In this document: one piece after another, positions 52,653-60,797 of the stretch
How the letters are laid out: each line of letters begins with the position of its first letter
How positions within the stretch are numbered: position 1 is the stretch's first letter
From: Fictibacillus phosphorivorans
GTDB lineage: Bacteria > Bacillota > Bacilli > Bacillales > Fictibacillaceae
Length of the DNA: 60,797 nucleotides
Direction of reading: 5' to 3'
Assembly (NCBI RefSeq): GCF_001619875.1
Contig: NZ_LRFC01000003.1
Coordinates: forward strand, 1-60,797
The notes under the pieces: model-generated
What the model was told of the DNA's origin: nothing
Database searches by the model: none
The model's input: only the letters and a program-made list of their open reading frames with translations
Position numbers and translations under genes: made by a program

Positions 52653-53726
52653 TTAGATATGACGATCCACAAAAAGCTGTTCTTGAATTCGTTTTAAACC
52701 TTCTTTTACTTTCCTTGCACGAATTTCACCGATTCCTTCAACCTCGTCCAACTCATCAATAGAAGCACGCAGAATCTGCGGAAGGTTACTGAATGCATCC
52801 GTTAAGTTTTCAATAATGACAGCTGGCAGTCTTGGAATCTTGGCAAGAATGCGGTACCCGCGCGGATGAATGGTTTCATCCTGCATATTCATACCGGCTG
52901 AGAAGCCTAAAAGTTTCATAATTACCGATTCATCAAACAATTCTTCAGAAGATAGTTTATTCAACTGGCGAAGAATTGCATACGGATCACTTTCTCGATC
53001 CTTCATATAGTCCTTAATTAAGAGGAGTGCTTCTTCTTCAATGTTAGAAACGAGTTCCTCCATCTGAATTCGAATAAGCCTTCCTTCAACTCCAAGTTCA
53101 TTAACATATTTAATAATCTCATTTTTTATGCGTAAAACCATCTCAATTCTGTGAATAACTTGTGTAACTTCCTGGAAAGTCACCAATTCTTCAAATTCCA
53201 GCGCACCGAGATTTGTAACACTTTGATCAAAAACCACTTTATATTTCTCAAGCGTTTGAATGGCTTGATTGGCTTTCGTCAAAATAACGCCGATCTCTTT
53301 TAATGAATAACGGATCATCCCTTGATAAAGGGTGATAACATTCCGACGCTGAGAGATGGAGATGACTAGGTTCCCCGTCTGACGCGCTACACGTTCTGCC
53401 GTTCTGTGACGAATTCCCGTTTCCGTTGATGGGATAACCGTATCCGGAATCAGCTGTGTGTTCGCATATAGAATTTTAGCTGCATCTTCATTTAAAATGA
53501 TTGCTCCATCCATCTTTGCAAGCTCGTATAATGATGCAGGTGAGTACTTGCAGTTGATAGAGAAACCACCATCAACAATTTCTTTTACTTTATCGTTATA
53601 TCCAACGACGATCAATCCACCTGTGTTCGCTCGCAAAACATTGTCTATTCCTTCCCGAAGCGGGGTCCCGGGAGCAACAAGCTGTAGCATTTGGCTTATG
53701 ATTGCTTCTTTAATCGCATGGTCCAT
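52653..53726 (-). CDS. disA: DisA, DNA integrity scanning c-di-AMP synthase
   Basis: DisA (357 residues) makes c-di-AMP and stalls at branched DNA, linking genome integrity to sporulation. The N-terminal DAC domain has the DGA motif ([10 protein letters not shown] near 74) and RHR ([12 protein letters not shown] near 107). A helical spine follows and the C-terminal helix-hairpin-helix DNA-binding region has [19 protein letters not shown]. It follows radA by 8 bp; in B. subtilis RadA modulates DisA. Confidence 0.97.
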   Translation of the reverse strand: MDHAIKEAIISQMLQLVAPGTPLREGIDNVLRANTGGLIVVGYNDKVKEIVDGGFSINCKYSPASLYELAKMDGAIILNEDAAKILYANTQLIPDTVIPSTETGIRHRTAERVARQTGNLVISISQRRNVITLYQGMIRYSLKEIGVILTKANQAIQTLEKYKVVFDQSVTNLGALEFEELVTFQEVTQVIHRIEMVLRIKNEIIKYVNELGVEGRLIRIQMEELVSNIEEEALLLIKDYMKDRESDPYAILRQLNKLSSEELFDESVIMKLLGFSAGMNMQDETIHPRGYRILAKIPRLPAVIIENLTDAFSNLPQILRASIDELDEVEGIGEIRARKVKEGLKRIQEQLFVDRHI

Positions 53727-53734
53727 AATTTACT

Positions 53735-55111
53735 TTACCCTCCTAACGCTGCTTGTAATGCCTCATAAACAGTAGATACACCAACGACCTCGATCCCTTT
53801 TGGAACCGTCCAGCCGCCAATATTTTTATCAGGTATAATAGCACGCGTAAAACCTAACTTTGCAGCTTCATGTACGCGCTGCTCGATACGGGAAACTCGC
53901 CGAACTTCTCCCGTCAATCCTATTTCACCAATCATAACATCTGTAGGCTTTGTGGGTGAATCACGAAAGCTTGATGCAATGCTGATCGCTACAGCTAGAT
54001 CTATCGCCGGTTCATCCAGTCTGACGCCGCCTGCTACATTTAGATAAGCATCTTGATTCTGAAGCAGCAGCCCCACCCGCTTTTCTAATACGGCCATAAG
54101 CAGTGAAACACGGTTATGATCGATTCCGGTAGCCATTCTTCTAGGGTTACCAAAGCTTGTAGGTGATATTAAGGCCTGAAGCTCTACGAGCATAGGACGT
54201 GTACCTTCCAAGGAAGCTACAACCGTTGAACCCGCTGCCCCTTTTGAACGTTCTTCTAAAAAGATTTCAGAAGGATTGAGTACTTCTTCAAGCCCCTCTT
54301 CTTTCATTTCAAAAACACCGATCTCATTTGTAGAACCAAAGCGATTCTTTACAGCTCTTAAAATACGGAACGTGTGATGTCTTTCTCCTTCAAAATACAG
54401 TACGGCATCCACCATATGTTCTAGCAAACGCGGTCCCGCGATATTACCTTCTTTTGTAACATGTCCAACGATAAATACAGCAATACCTTTTGTTTTCGCC
54501 ATTCTCATCAAATGCGAGGTACACTCTCGTACTTGCGAAACACTCCCTGGTGCTGATGTGACCTCAGACCGATAAACGGTTTGGATGGAGTCAATAATCA
54601 TAACGGATGGCATCACATCTGCCATGGCTTGCTCAATAAGCTCTAAATCTGTTTCTGCTAAAACAAACAGATCTTTCGCATCGATCTCAAGACGGTCTGC
54701 TCGCAATTTTGTTTGTTTAACAGATTCCTCACCAGATATGTAAAGAACACGCTCTCCCTTATGAGCGAGCTGAGCTGATGTTTGCAGAAGAAGGGTCGAT
54801 TTCCCGATTCCAGGGTCTCCACCTACTAAAACAAGTGATCCAGGAACGATTCCTCCGCCCAATACACGGTTGAACTCTTGATAGTTAGTAGGAATGCGAG
54901 GTTCCTGCTCACTTTTCACTTCCGCAATCGACTGAGGTTTATGCTTTACTTTCGTATCTCCGCCAGAACTCAAGCCCCTTACAGCCTTTTCAGGACGAAT
55001 GGTCTCTTCCACCATCGTATTCCAAGCATGACATCCCGGACATTTCCCCATCCATTTTGGAGACTCATAACCGCAATCTTGGCAAAGAAAGATTGATTTA
55101 ACTTTAGCCAT
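53735..55111 (-). CDS. radA: RadA (Sms), DNA repair helicase
   Basis: RadA (458 residues) is a RecA-like helicase that processes recombination branches. The N-terminal zinc finger is [20 protein letters not shown]. Walker A is [13 protein letters not shown] near 97, the KNRFG motif is in [17 protein letters not shown], and a Lon-protease-like C-terminal domain has [25 protein letters not shown] precedes the ATG. It follows clpC across a 490-bp gap that contains a terminator and palindromic element R4. Confidence 0.97.
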   Translation of the reverse strand: MAKVKSIFLCQDCGYESPKWMGKCPGCHAWNTMVEETIRPEKAVRGLSSGGDTKVKHKPQSIAEVKSEQEPRIPTNYQEFNRVLGGGIVPGSLVLVGGDPGIGKSTLLLQTSAQLAHKGERVLYISGEESVKQTKLRADRLEIDAKDLFVLAETDLELIEQAMADVMPSVMIIDSIQTVYRSEVTSAPGSVSQVRECTSHLMRMAKTKGIAVFIVGHVTKEGNIAGPRLLEHMVDAVLYFEGERHHTFRILRAVKNRFGSTNEIGVFEMKEEGLEEVLNPSEIFLEERSKGAAGSTVVASLEGTRPMLVELQALISPTSFGNPRRMATGIDHNRVSLLMAVLEKRVGLLLQNQDAYLNVAGGVRLDEPAIDLAVAISIASSFRDSPTKPTDVMIGEIGLTGEVRRVSRIEQRVHEAAKLGFTRAIIPDKNIGGWTVPKGIEVVGVSTVYEALQAALGG

Positions 55112-55249
55112 CTAAAAAACTCCTCTTTCAAACTTAAAACTAAAAATTTATCTATTTACTTAAGTTTATTTTTGTATTCTGTTTAATCCTTGATTTCATT
55201 TGCATTTGTATTTATATAGGCTCTTTTGTTTGTTTCTCTTCTTAGATTT

Positions 55250-55387
55250 GTTGATTGGAGTGGAAGGTGCGAGACTCCTGCGGGACAGGCCGGCAGGTGA
55301 GACACTTATATGTGAAACGTACGAATGTGGCTCACCGCCTGCCCCGCGGAAAGCGAAGCACCTGAAACGGAAATCAACCACTTCCAA
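55250..55387. repeat. palindromic intergenic element, copy R4 (minus orientation)
   Basis: A 138-bp copy in reverse orientation, beginning GTTGATTGGAGTGGAAGGTG and ending ATCAACCACTTCCAA. It matches R1 and R2 including an ACTTATATGTGAAACGTACG core. It lies between the clpC terminator and radA; the rest of that gap (55112-55249 and 55388-55538) is AT-rich with no gene seen. Confidence 0.85.
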
Positions 55388-55537
55388 GAGCATCTAAGTA
55401 TAAGAAAACAGCTTTTATTTTAAAAAGTTAAATGCTGAAAATATAAAGAAATATTCACTATTATCATAACATAAAACCTAACAACTACTTCCATTTAGCC
55501 TACGCAAAAAAGGGCGAAACGTAAGAATTATTTCGAC

Positions 55538-55575
55538 AAAAACCCGGAGGACATGACTGCCTTCCGGGTTTTTTG
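55538..55575 (-). terminator. terminator of the ctsR-clpC operon
   Basis: Minus-strand AAAAAACCCGGAAGGC pairs with a complementary arm GTCCTCCGGGTTTT. It lies about 27 bp after the clpC stop, so radA transcription must come from read-through or its own promoter. Confidence 0.85.
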
Positions 55576-55601
55576 TAGGATATCCTCATATATTCAGATC
55601 G

Positions 55602-58022
55602 TTACACCGTTTGAACGACAAAATCGTTCTCTTCCACATCGATCTTAACGGTTTGCCCTTTGTTGATATTTCCTTTAAGAAGCTCTTCAGATAAGCGGTC
55701 TTCAATCTTACGCTGTAGGGCACGGCGCAACGGACGTGCTCCGTAGTCTGGATCGTAGCCTTCATCTGTAATCTTTTCAAGAGCGGCTTGTGTCAACTCG
55801 ATATCAATCCCTTGATCACTTAAGCGTTTCTTGAGTGACTCCGCCATTAGCGTCACGATTCTGAGCAAGTGCTCTTTTTCAAGAGAATGGAACACGATAA
55901 TCTCATCAATACGGTTTAAGAACTCAGGACGGAAGGCACGCTTTAGTTCATCCATTACTTTAGACTTCATATCGTTGTATTTTTGACCCTCGTTGTGAAC
56001 CGCAAAACCTAGTGAACGGTTACGTTTAAGCGTGCTCGCTCCAACGTTTGAAGTCATGATAACAACCGTGTTTCGGAAATCGACTGTACGGCCCTTTGAA
56101 TCTGTTAGACGGCCATCTTCTAGCACTTGAAGCAAGATGTTAAATACTTCAGGGTGTGCCTTTTCAATCTCATCCAGCAAGATAACGGAGTATGGCTTCC
56201 TTCTAACTTTTTCAGTTAACTGGCCGCCTTCTTCGTGTCCAACATATCCTGGAGGCGAACCAACAAGACGAGATGTTGTATGCTTTTCCATGTACTCGGA
56301 CATATCGATACGGATGATCGCATCTTCATCACCAAACAGAGTTTCGGCAACGGCTCTAGCAAGCTCTGTTTTACCAACACCTGTTGGTCCTAAGAAGATG
56401 AACGAACCGATCGGACGTTTTGGATCCTTCAACCCGGCACGTGCTCTTCGGATCGCTTTTGAGATAGCAGATACTGCTTCAGTCTGGCCGATTAGTCGGT
56501 CATGCAGAATCTCTTCCATCTTAAGAAGGCGTTCTGTTTCTTCTTCAGCTAGTTTTGATACAGGTACTCCTGTCCACGAAGATACTACTTGCGCGATATC
56601 TTCTGGTGTCACTTCTGTATTTTCTTTTCCTTGTTTCTCTTTCCAAACGTCTTTCGTTTTTTCTAATTCTTCACGAAGACGCTGTTCAGAATCTCTAAGT
56701 GAAGCCGCTTTTTCAAACTCCTGGCTCTGAACTGCAGCATCCTTCTCTTTACGTACTTCTTCCAGCTTTTGCTCCAGTTCCTTTAAGTTCGGAGGAGCTG
56801 TGTATGAACGAAGGCGAACTTTTGATGCAGCTTCATCAATTAAGTCTATTGCTTTATCCGGCAAGAAACGGTCGGAGATATAGCGATCAGAAAGCTGAAC
56901 AGAAGCCTCAATCGCTTCGTCTGTAATCGTCACACGGTGATGCGCTTCATAACGATCACGAAGTCCTTGAAGAATTTGAATGCTTTCATCTTTTGTCGGC
57001 TCATTAACCGTAATCGGCTGGAAACGGCGCTCTAACGCTGCATCTTTTTCGATATATTTTCTGTACTCATCAAGTGTTGTCGCACCGATACATTGCAGTT
57101 CACCACGAGCAAGAGCTGGCTTTAAGATGTTGGATGCATCGATCGCACCCTCTGCTCCACCTGCACCGATCAAAGTATGAAGCTCGTCGATGAACAAGAT
57201 GATATTGCCTGCTTGGCGAATCTCATCCATTACCTTCTTCAGACGGTCTTCAAACTCACCTCTATACTTTGTACCTGCAACAACTGTACCCATATCAAGC
57301 GTCATTACACGCTTATCACGAAGGGTTTCTGGGACTTCATTGTTGATGATCTGCTGTGCTAAACCTTCTGCAATCGCTGTTTTACCAACTCCAGGCTCAC
57401 CAATCAGTACAGGGTTGTTTTTCGTACGGCGGCTTAACACCTCAATAACACGCTGAATCTCTTTTGAACGCCCGATTACCGGGTCAAGTGAACCATCACG
57501 TGCGATTGCTGTTAGATCACGAGCCAGACTATCAAGTGTCGGCGTGTTTGCACTAGCTGATGATCCTCTATGACTTGAAGAAGTTTCATTGCTTCCTAGA
57601 AGCTGAAGAACTTGCTGGCGTGCTTTGTTCAAGCTTACACCTAAGTTGTTTAATACACGGGCTGCAACGCCTTCTCCTTCACGAATCAAACCTAATAAAA
57701 TATGTTCAGTACCAACATACGAATGCCCCAATTTACGAGCTTCGTCCATGGATAGTTCTATTACCTTTTTTGCACGAGGTGTATAATGAATCGTTTGAAC
57801 AGCTTCCTGTCCGCGGCCGATTAACGTTTCTACTTCTTTTTGGATTTTTTCAGGTCCTAAACCGAGGACTTGAAGAGCTTTGGCTGCAATTCCTTCACCT
57901 TCTCGAATCAAGCCAAGTAAGATATGTTCTGTTCCCACATTGTTATGTCCTAATCGAATTGCTTCTTCTTGTGCCAACGCTAATACTTTTTGTGCTCTCT
58001 CAGTAAAACGGCCAAACATCAT
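55602..58022 (-). CDS. clpC: ClpC, Hsp100 unfoldase of the ClpCP protease
   Basis: ClpC (806 residues) unfolds substrates for ClpP, including proteins marked by McsB arginine phosphorylation. Two N-domain repeats (about 1-150) are followed by D1 with Walker [15 protein letters not shown] near 210, the coiled-coil M-domain around [19 protein letters not shown], and D2 with Walker [15 protein letters not shown] near 545. The start is the first of two ATG codons at 58022 with AAGGAGCG upstream. It is the last gene of the CtsR operon. Confidence 0.98.
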   Translation of the reverse strand: MMFGRFTERAQKVLALAQEEAIRLGHNNVGTEHILLGLIREGEGIAAKALQVLGLGPEKIQKEVETLIGRGQEAVQTIHYTPRAKKVIELSMDEARKLGHSYVGTEHILLGLIREGEGVAARVLNNLGVSLNKARQQVLQLLGSNETSSSHRGSSASANTPTLDSLARDLTAIARDGSLDPVIGRSKEIQRVIEVLSRRTKNNPVLIGEPGVGKTAIAEGLAQQIINNEVPETLRDKRVMTLDMGTVVAGTKYRGEFEDRLKKVMDEIRQAGNIILFIDELHTLIGAGGAEGAIDASNILKPALARGELQCIGATTLDEYRKYIEKDAALERRFQPITVNEPTKDESIQILQGLRDRYEAHHRVTITDEAIEASVQLSDRYISDRFLPDKAIDLIDEAASKVRLRSYTAPPNLKELEQKLEEVRKEKDAAVQSQEFEKAASLRDSEQRLREELEKTKDVWKEKQGKENTEVTPEDIAQVVSSWTGVPVSKLAEEETERLLKMEEILHDRLIGQTEAVSAISKAIRRARAGLKDPKRPIGSFIFLGPTGVGKTELARAVAETLFGDEDAIIRIDMSEYMEKHTTSRLVGSPPGYVGHEEGGQLTEKVRRKPYSVILLDEIEKAHPEVFNILLQVLEDGRLTDSKGRTVDFRNTVVIMTSNVGASTLKRNRSLGFAVHNEGQKYNDMKSKVMDELKRAFRPEFLNRIDEIIVFHSLEKEHLLRIVTLMAESLKKRLSDQGIDIELTQAALEKITDEGYDPDYGARPLRRALQRKIEDRLSEELLKGNINKGQTVKIDVEENDFVVQTV

Positions 58023-58036
58023 ACTCGTCACGCTCC

Positions 58037-59095
58037 TTATCGGTTTTCCAATTTTATTCTTTCTCTGATTAATGTGGCTCTTCTTATGTCACGTTCTTCT
58101 GGAGTTAGAACTTCACCTGCATATTGTTGAAGAAAACCCGGTTGTGTAAGTATCATAAGTTCATTTAGAATTGTTTTTGATATGCCGGGTAAAATCTCTA
58201 GATCAATGCCAAGCCGTACATCTGATAGACATTTAGCAGCTTCTTTTGATTGAATGATCCGGCAGTTCTCCAACGTTCCCAATGAACGGAATAACTTGTC
58301 TTCAAGCTGTAATTTCAATGCATCTTGCAGCTGTTTGCGAGCTGCACGTTCTTGCTGGATGACCTGCGCAACAACTCCCGCTAAATCTTCCATTATATCC
58401 TCTTCAGATTTACCAAGTGTCATCTGATTTGAGATTTGAAAAATGTTGCCTTGTGCTTCTGTTCCTTCACCATAAATGCCTCTTACAGCTAATCCTAGCT
58501 GGTTGATCGCCGGTATGATTCGACTCATTTTTTTAGTGAGGACCAATGCCGGAAGATGCATCATGACGGAAGCTCTTAGTCCTGTTCCAACATTTGTAGG
58601 ACAGCTTGTTAAATATCCTCGTTTTTCATCAAAGGCATAATCTACATTTTTCTCAATCAAATCGTCTATTTCATTGGCTTTATGAAGAACTTCTTCTAAC
58701 TGAAAACCTGGTGCTAAACATTGAATGCGTATATGATCTTCTTCATTCAGCATGATACTGACTGATTCATCGTCATTCATGAGTACTGCACCATATTTCG
58801 CTTGTTCTGCTAAATTGGGACTGATCAGATGTTTCTCAACAAGTACCCGTTTTTGAATAGGTTTTAACTTCTCCATCATCAGCATTTCCAGTGGTTCTGT
58901 TTCTTCTTCATTTGTGCAAGAAGAGATGGAACCTATCACCTCATGAGCTGATTCTTTGTCAGCTGCGATGGGGAAAACAAACTGATGAATATTCCTTGCG
59001 AGTCGGACACGGCTTGAGAGAACAATATCTGACTCAGGTCCTTCCCTTTTCATCCAGGGACTGATCGCGTCACTGATAAATCGTTCTAAAGACAT
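58037..59095 (-). CDS. mcsB: McsB, protein arginine kinase
   Basis: McsB (352 residues) phosphorylates arginines, targeting CtsR and misfolded proteins to ClpCP. The phosphagen-kinase fold shows [13 protein letters not shown] near 24, the catalytic Glu in [10 protein letters not shown] near 120, and [19 protein letters not shown] near 170. The C-terminal RDIRRA motif ([16 protein letters not shown]) fits the phosphoarginine-binding allosteric site. It lies 3 bp after mcsA and 14 bp before clpC. Confidence 0.97.
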   Translation of the reverse strand: MSLERFISDAISPWMKREGPESDIVLSSRVRLARNIHQFVFPIAADKESAHEVIGSISSCTNEEETEPLEMLMMEKLKPIQKRVLVEKHLISPNLAEQAKYGAVLMNDDESVSIMLNEEDHIRIQCLAPGFQLEEVLHKANEIDDLIEKNVDYAFDEKRGYLTSCPTNVGTGLRASVMMHLPALVLTKKMSRIIPAINQLGLAVRGIYGEGTEAQGNIFQISNQMTLGKSEEDIMEDLAGVVAQVIQQERAARKQLQDALKLQLEDKLFRSLGTLENCRIIQSKEAAKCLSDVRLGIDLEILPGISKTILNELMILTQPGFLQQYAGEVLTPEERDIRRATLIRERIKLENR

Positions 59096-59098
59096 CGG

Positions 59099-59632
59099 CT
59101 ACGAATCCCTCCCCTGTTCCAAGCGGCGTTCGATTTCTCTAATGATATCTCTGGTCTCAGCAGCTTTTTCAAATTCCTCATTTAATATATACTGCTGCAA
59201 AGCTTGCTTTAATTGTTGAAGCTGCTTTTTTTCTTGAATGCTGCTTCCTGCACGTAAAGGAATCTTTCCTGCATGTAAGGTATTACCACCATGAACCCTC
59301 TTAAAGATCGGATTCAGTTTGGACTCAAACGCCTTATAGCAGTTCTCACATCCAAAACGGCCAATTTTAGCAAACTGATAATAACTCATTCCGCATTTTT
59401 CACAGCTTAACGAGGGCGGAATGAAATTGGATGATGGGGTGTTCGGAACATGTCCATCACCGTGTAAAAGACCAGAAAGCAATTGGTGAATGGAAAATGA
59501 ATTCGACCCCGGCATGAATTCTCCTTTTTCTTTGGCACAATGTTCACAAATGTGAAATTCTGTTTTCTCTCCATTTATGATCTTTGTAAAATGCAATGAC
59601 GCTTCACGTTCATGGCACTCTTCACAATTCAT
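59099..59632 (-). CDS. mcsA: McsA, zinc-finger activator of McsB
   Basis: McsA (177 residues) activates McsB and takes part in CtsR control and metal-stress tolerance. Zinc-binding pairs are CEEC and CEHC near residues 3-32, then CEKC and CENC near 86-107. A UVR motif lies at the C-terminus (YILNEEFEKAAETRDIIREI). GGAGGG precedes the ATG. It is the second gene of the operon, 36 bp after ctsR. Confidence 0.97.
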   Translation of the reverse strand: MNCEECHEREASLHFTKIINGEKTEFHICEHCAKEKGEFMPGSNSFSIHQLLSGLLHGDGHVPNTPSSNFIPPSLSCEKCGMSYYQFAKIGRFGCENCYKAFESKLNPIFKRVHGGNTLHAGKIPLRAGSSIQEKKQLQQLKQALQQYILNEEFEKAAETRDIIREIERRLEQGRDS

Positions 59633-59668
59633 TCTGCTCCCTCCTTTTATATAGAATGAAAAAAAGGG

Positions 59669-60136
59669 CTATGTGGTTCGGTATTTTAATGTTTTTATCA
59701 TAGCTTTTAAAAGTTCTGCACGTAATTCGTCTCGATGTGGAAGATTCAGCTTTAAAATAGATCTGTCCATAACGCTCAGCATAAGTCTTGCTTCCCGTTC
59801 GGATACAATCGTCTCTTCCATAAGTCTCTTTATTACATTTTCTGCGTTGCCTTGCGATATCCTTTCACCAATCAAAGTGGTTAAGTGATCAATGAGGTGG
59901 GCAGAACTTTCGGTACGGACCTTCATGATCCGAATATAACCACCTCCACCTCTTTTACTTTCCACTACAAATCCTTTTTCAATCGTAAATCTCGTATTTA
60001 TCACGTAGTTTATTTGAGAAGGCACGCATTGAAACCTTTCAGCAATATCCGTCCTTTTGATTTCGATGGCCGGATCATTCGAGCTTGAGAGAATTTGCTT
60101 TAAGTAATTTTCAATTACATCTGAAATATTTCTCAT
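59669..60136 (-). CDS. ctsR: CtsR, heat-shock repressor
   Basis: CtsR (155 residues) represses clp genes and its own operon and is inactivated by heat and by McsB. The winged helix-turn-helix (about 1-75) contains IAERFQCVPSQINYVINTRF. The glycine-rich wing RGGGGYIRIMKV is the known thermosensing loop. The C-terminal domain mediates dimerisation. GGGGAGG precedes the ATG. An ideal CtsR box sits between the promoter and the start, so the operon is autorepressed. Confidence 0.97.
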   Translation of the reverse strand: MRNISDVIENYLKQILSSSNDPAIEIKRTDIAERFQCVPSQINYVINTRFTIEKGFVVESKRGGGGYIRIMKVRTESSAHLIDHLTTLIGERISQGNAENVIKRLMEETIVSEREARLMLSVMDRSILKLNLPHRDELRAELLKAMIKTLKYRTT

Positions 60137-60155
60137 TTCTCCTCCCCCTTCTGAC

Positions 60156-60172
60156 TTTGACTAACTTTGACT
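60156..60172 (-). promoter_or_regulatory. CtsR operator
   Basis: The minus strand reads AGTCAAAGTTAGTCAAA, a direct repeat of the CtsR heptad (A/G)GTCAAA with a 3-base spacer, matching the established consensus. It lies about 20 bp before the ctsR start, just downstream of the -10. Confidence 0.92.
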
Positions 60173-60180
60173 ATAACATT

Positions 60181-60210
60181 ATTATAGCCTGCTTTTTTCC
60201 GAAAATGCAA
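60181..60210 (-). promoter_or_regulatory. SigA promoter of the ctsR operon
   Basis: Minus strand: -35 TTGCAT (60205-60210), 18-base spacer, -10 TATAAT (60181-60186). The CtsR operator lies immediately downstream, over the start site. Confidence 0.75.
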
Positions 60211-60415
60211 ATCTCTATCCACCATTATTGCCTCTCTCCCTGCTTCTTAACCTGTATGATTCTGTCGAAAAGATGGTGCTTTTGGAGGGTGATGAAGGGA
60301 AATTTCACATGATGATATCTTGGGAGATCAATTAATTGAGGTTAGTTGTTTTGGGTGGCTAAATGGGTGAGAATCCTTGTTTGGTGCTGTGTTGTCGAAA
60401 ATTCGATAAAAAAGT

Positions 60416-60497
60416 TTATCTGTGAAATGATGAAGCTTATCCGTGTATTTGGAGGATTACCGTGAATAAAAACGGAATTACCGTGAAATTATGTTTG
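60416..60497. repeat. array F: four degenerate repeats, about 21-bp period
   Basis: TTATCTGTGAAAT (60416), TTATCCGTGTATT (60437), TTACCGTGAATAA (60457) and TTACCGTGAAATT (60478) are spaced 21, 20 and 21 bp. It lies about 200 bp upstream of the ctsR promoter. The remaining DNA from 60211 to the right edge holds a hairpin at 60.65 kb but no gene I can support. Confidence 0.65.
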
Positions 60498-60648
60498 GTT
60501 GGGTTGATGTGGAGAGGGGATATTTTTGTTTTGAAGGTGAGACCAGGAGTGTTTTGGCTAGGCTATTGCCTCGATGATGGTGGTAAGAGCCGTAGTGATG
60601 CTTTTGGTTGGATTTTTGATGCTTCTGCTGAAAGAATATAGCAGGAAT

Positions 60649-60670
60649 GAAGATGGCTGGGGCCATCTTC
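60649..60670 (+). other. terminator-like hairpin with no attached gene
   Basis: GAAGATGGC and GCCATCTTC form a perfect 9-bp stem around TGGG, followed by TTTCTATTG on the plus strand. No plus-strand gene ends here within the window. It may terminate a small RNA or be a remnant. Confidence 0.4.
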
Positions 60671-60797
60671 TTTCTATTGTTATGGTTTTAAGACCTTGCT
60701 TGGGGCAAATAAGATACTCGAAGAATACGGGGTGAGGTATTATGGTTCAGGAATTGAGTCCTTTTGAGGGAGAATTAAGTCTAAAACGTAAAAATTA

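Noticed and set aside
55200-55397. Two overlapping 65-residue frames inside palindromic element R4
   Set aside because: Opposite-strand frames over a near-palindrome, with no ribosome site and no similarity to any protein I know.
60478-60666. A 62-residue His-rich minus-strand frame at the right edge
   Set aside because: It starts inside the perfect hairpin, has only a weak ribosome site and runs across the repeat array; its composition looks non-coding.

Overview
The window is a core chromosomal segment of a low-GC, spore-forming Firmicute of the Bacillaceae. Gene content and order follow the Bacillus subtilis stretch from ctsR through the ribosomal protein superoperon to pdaB, read here in reverse, so nearly every gene is on the minus strand. 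Endospore genes (cwlD, gerD, pdaB, kbaA, sigH) and zinc forms of S14, L36 and L33 fit that assignment. The genus cannot be fixed from sequence reading alone; it is not B. subtilis itself (no ybaC between tuf and rpsJ, and unfamiliar intergenic repeats). A Fictibacillus- or Bacillus-like genome is likely.

Layout from right to left, the direction of transcription: (1) 60.2-52.6 kb, the CtsR-controlled stress operon ctsR-mcsA-mcsB-clpC, then radA, disA and yacL. (2) 51.5-44.3 kb, isoprenoid genes ispD-ispF, gltX, a cysteine T-box, cysE-cysS, mrnC, rlmB and rae1. (3) 44.3-38.5 kb, sigH, rpmG, secE-nusG, rplK-rplA, the L10 leader with rplJ-rplL, and a small RsmC-type methyltransferase. (4) 38.2-26.2 kb, rpoB-rpoC, an L7Ae-type protein, rpsL-rpsG-fusA-tuf. 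(5) 25.5-10.3 kb, the S10/spc/alpha ribosomal operon from tandem promoters before rpsJ to rplQ, including secY, adk, map, infA and rpoA. (6) 9.8-5.6 kb, the ECF transporter energising module, truA, rplM-rpsI. (7) 5.2-0.2 kb, ybaK, cwlD, salA, convergent gerD, kbaA, convergent pdaB and a small hypothetical gene. (8) The first 170 bases hold two tandem rRNA-type promoters on the minus strand, so an rRNA operon should begin just outside the left edge.

The genes form an expression and stress hub: ribosome, RNA polymerase and translation factors, with quality control (ClpC, McsB, CtsR), c-di-AMP synthesis (DisA), and entry into sporulation and germination. Visible regulation includes a CtsR operator, an L10 leader with attenuator, a probable L13 leader, a T-box, sporulation-type promoters and many intrinsic terminators.

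The protein-coding part is conserved and ordinary. The unexplained material is intergenic. First, six arrays of short degenerate repeats have a period of 20-21 bp (about two DNA helical turns); four gaps carrying them lie just downstream of the terminators of rpsI, rplQ, tuf and sigH, and one lies upstream of ctsR. Second, a four-copy family of about 140-bp imperfect palindromes occurs in both orientations between operons, one copy inserted between the cysteine T-box terminator and cysE. These are the best candidates for undescribed biology; their function is unknown and any role proposed here is inference.
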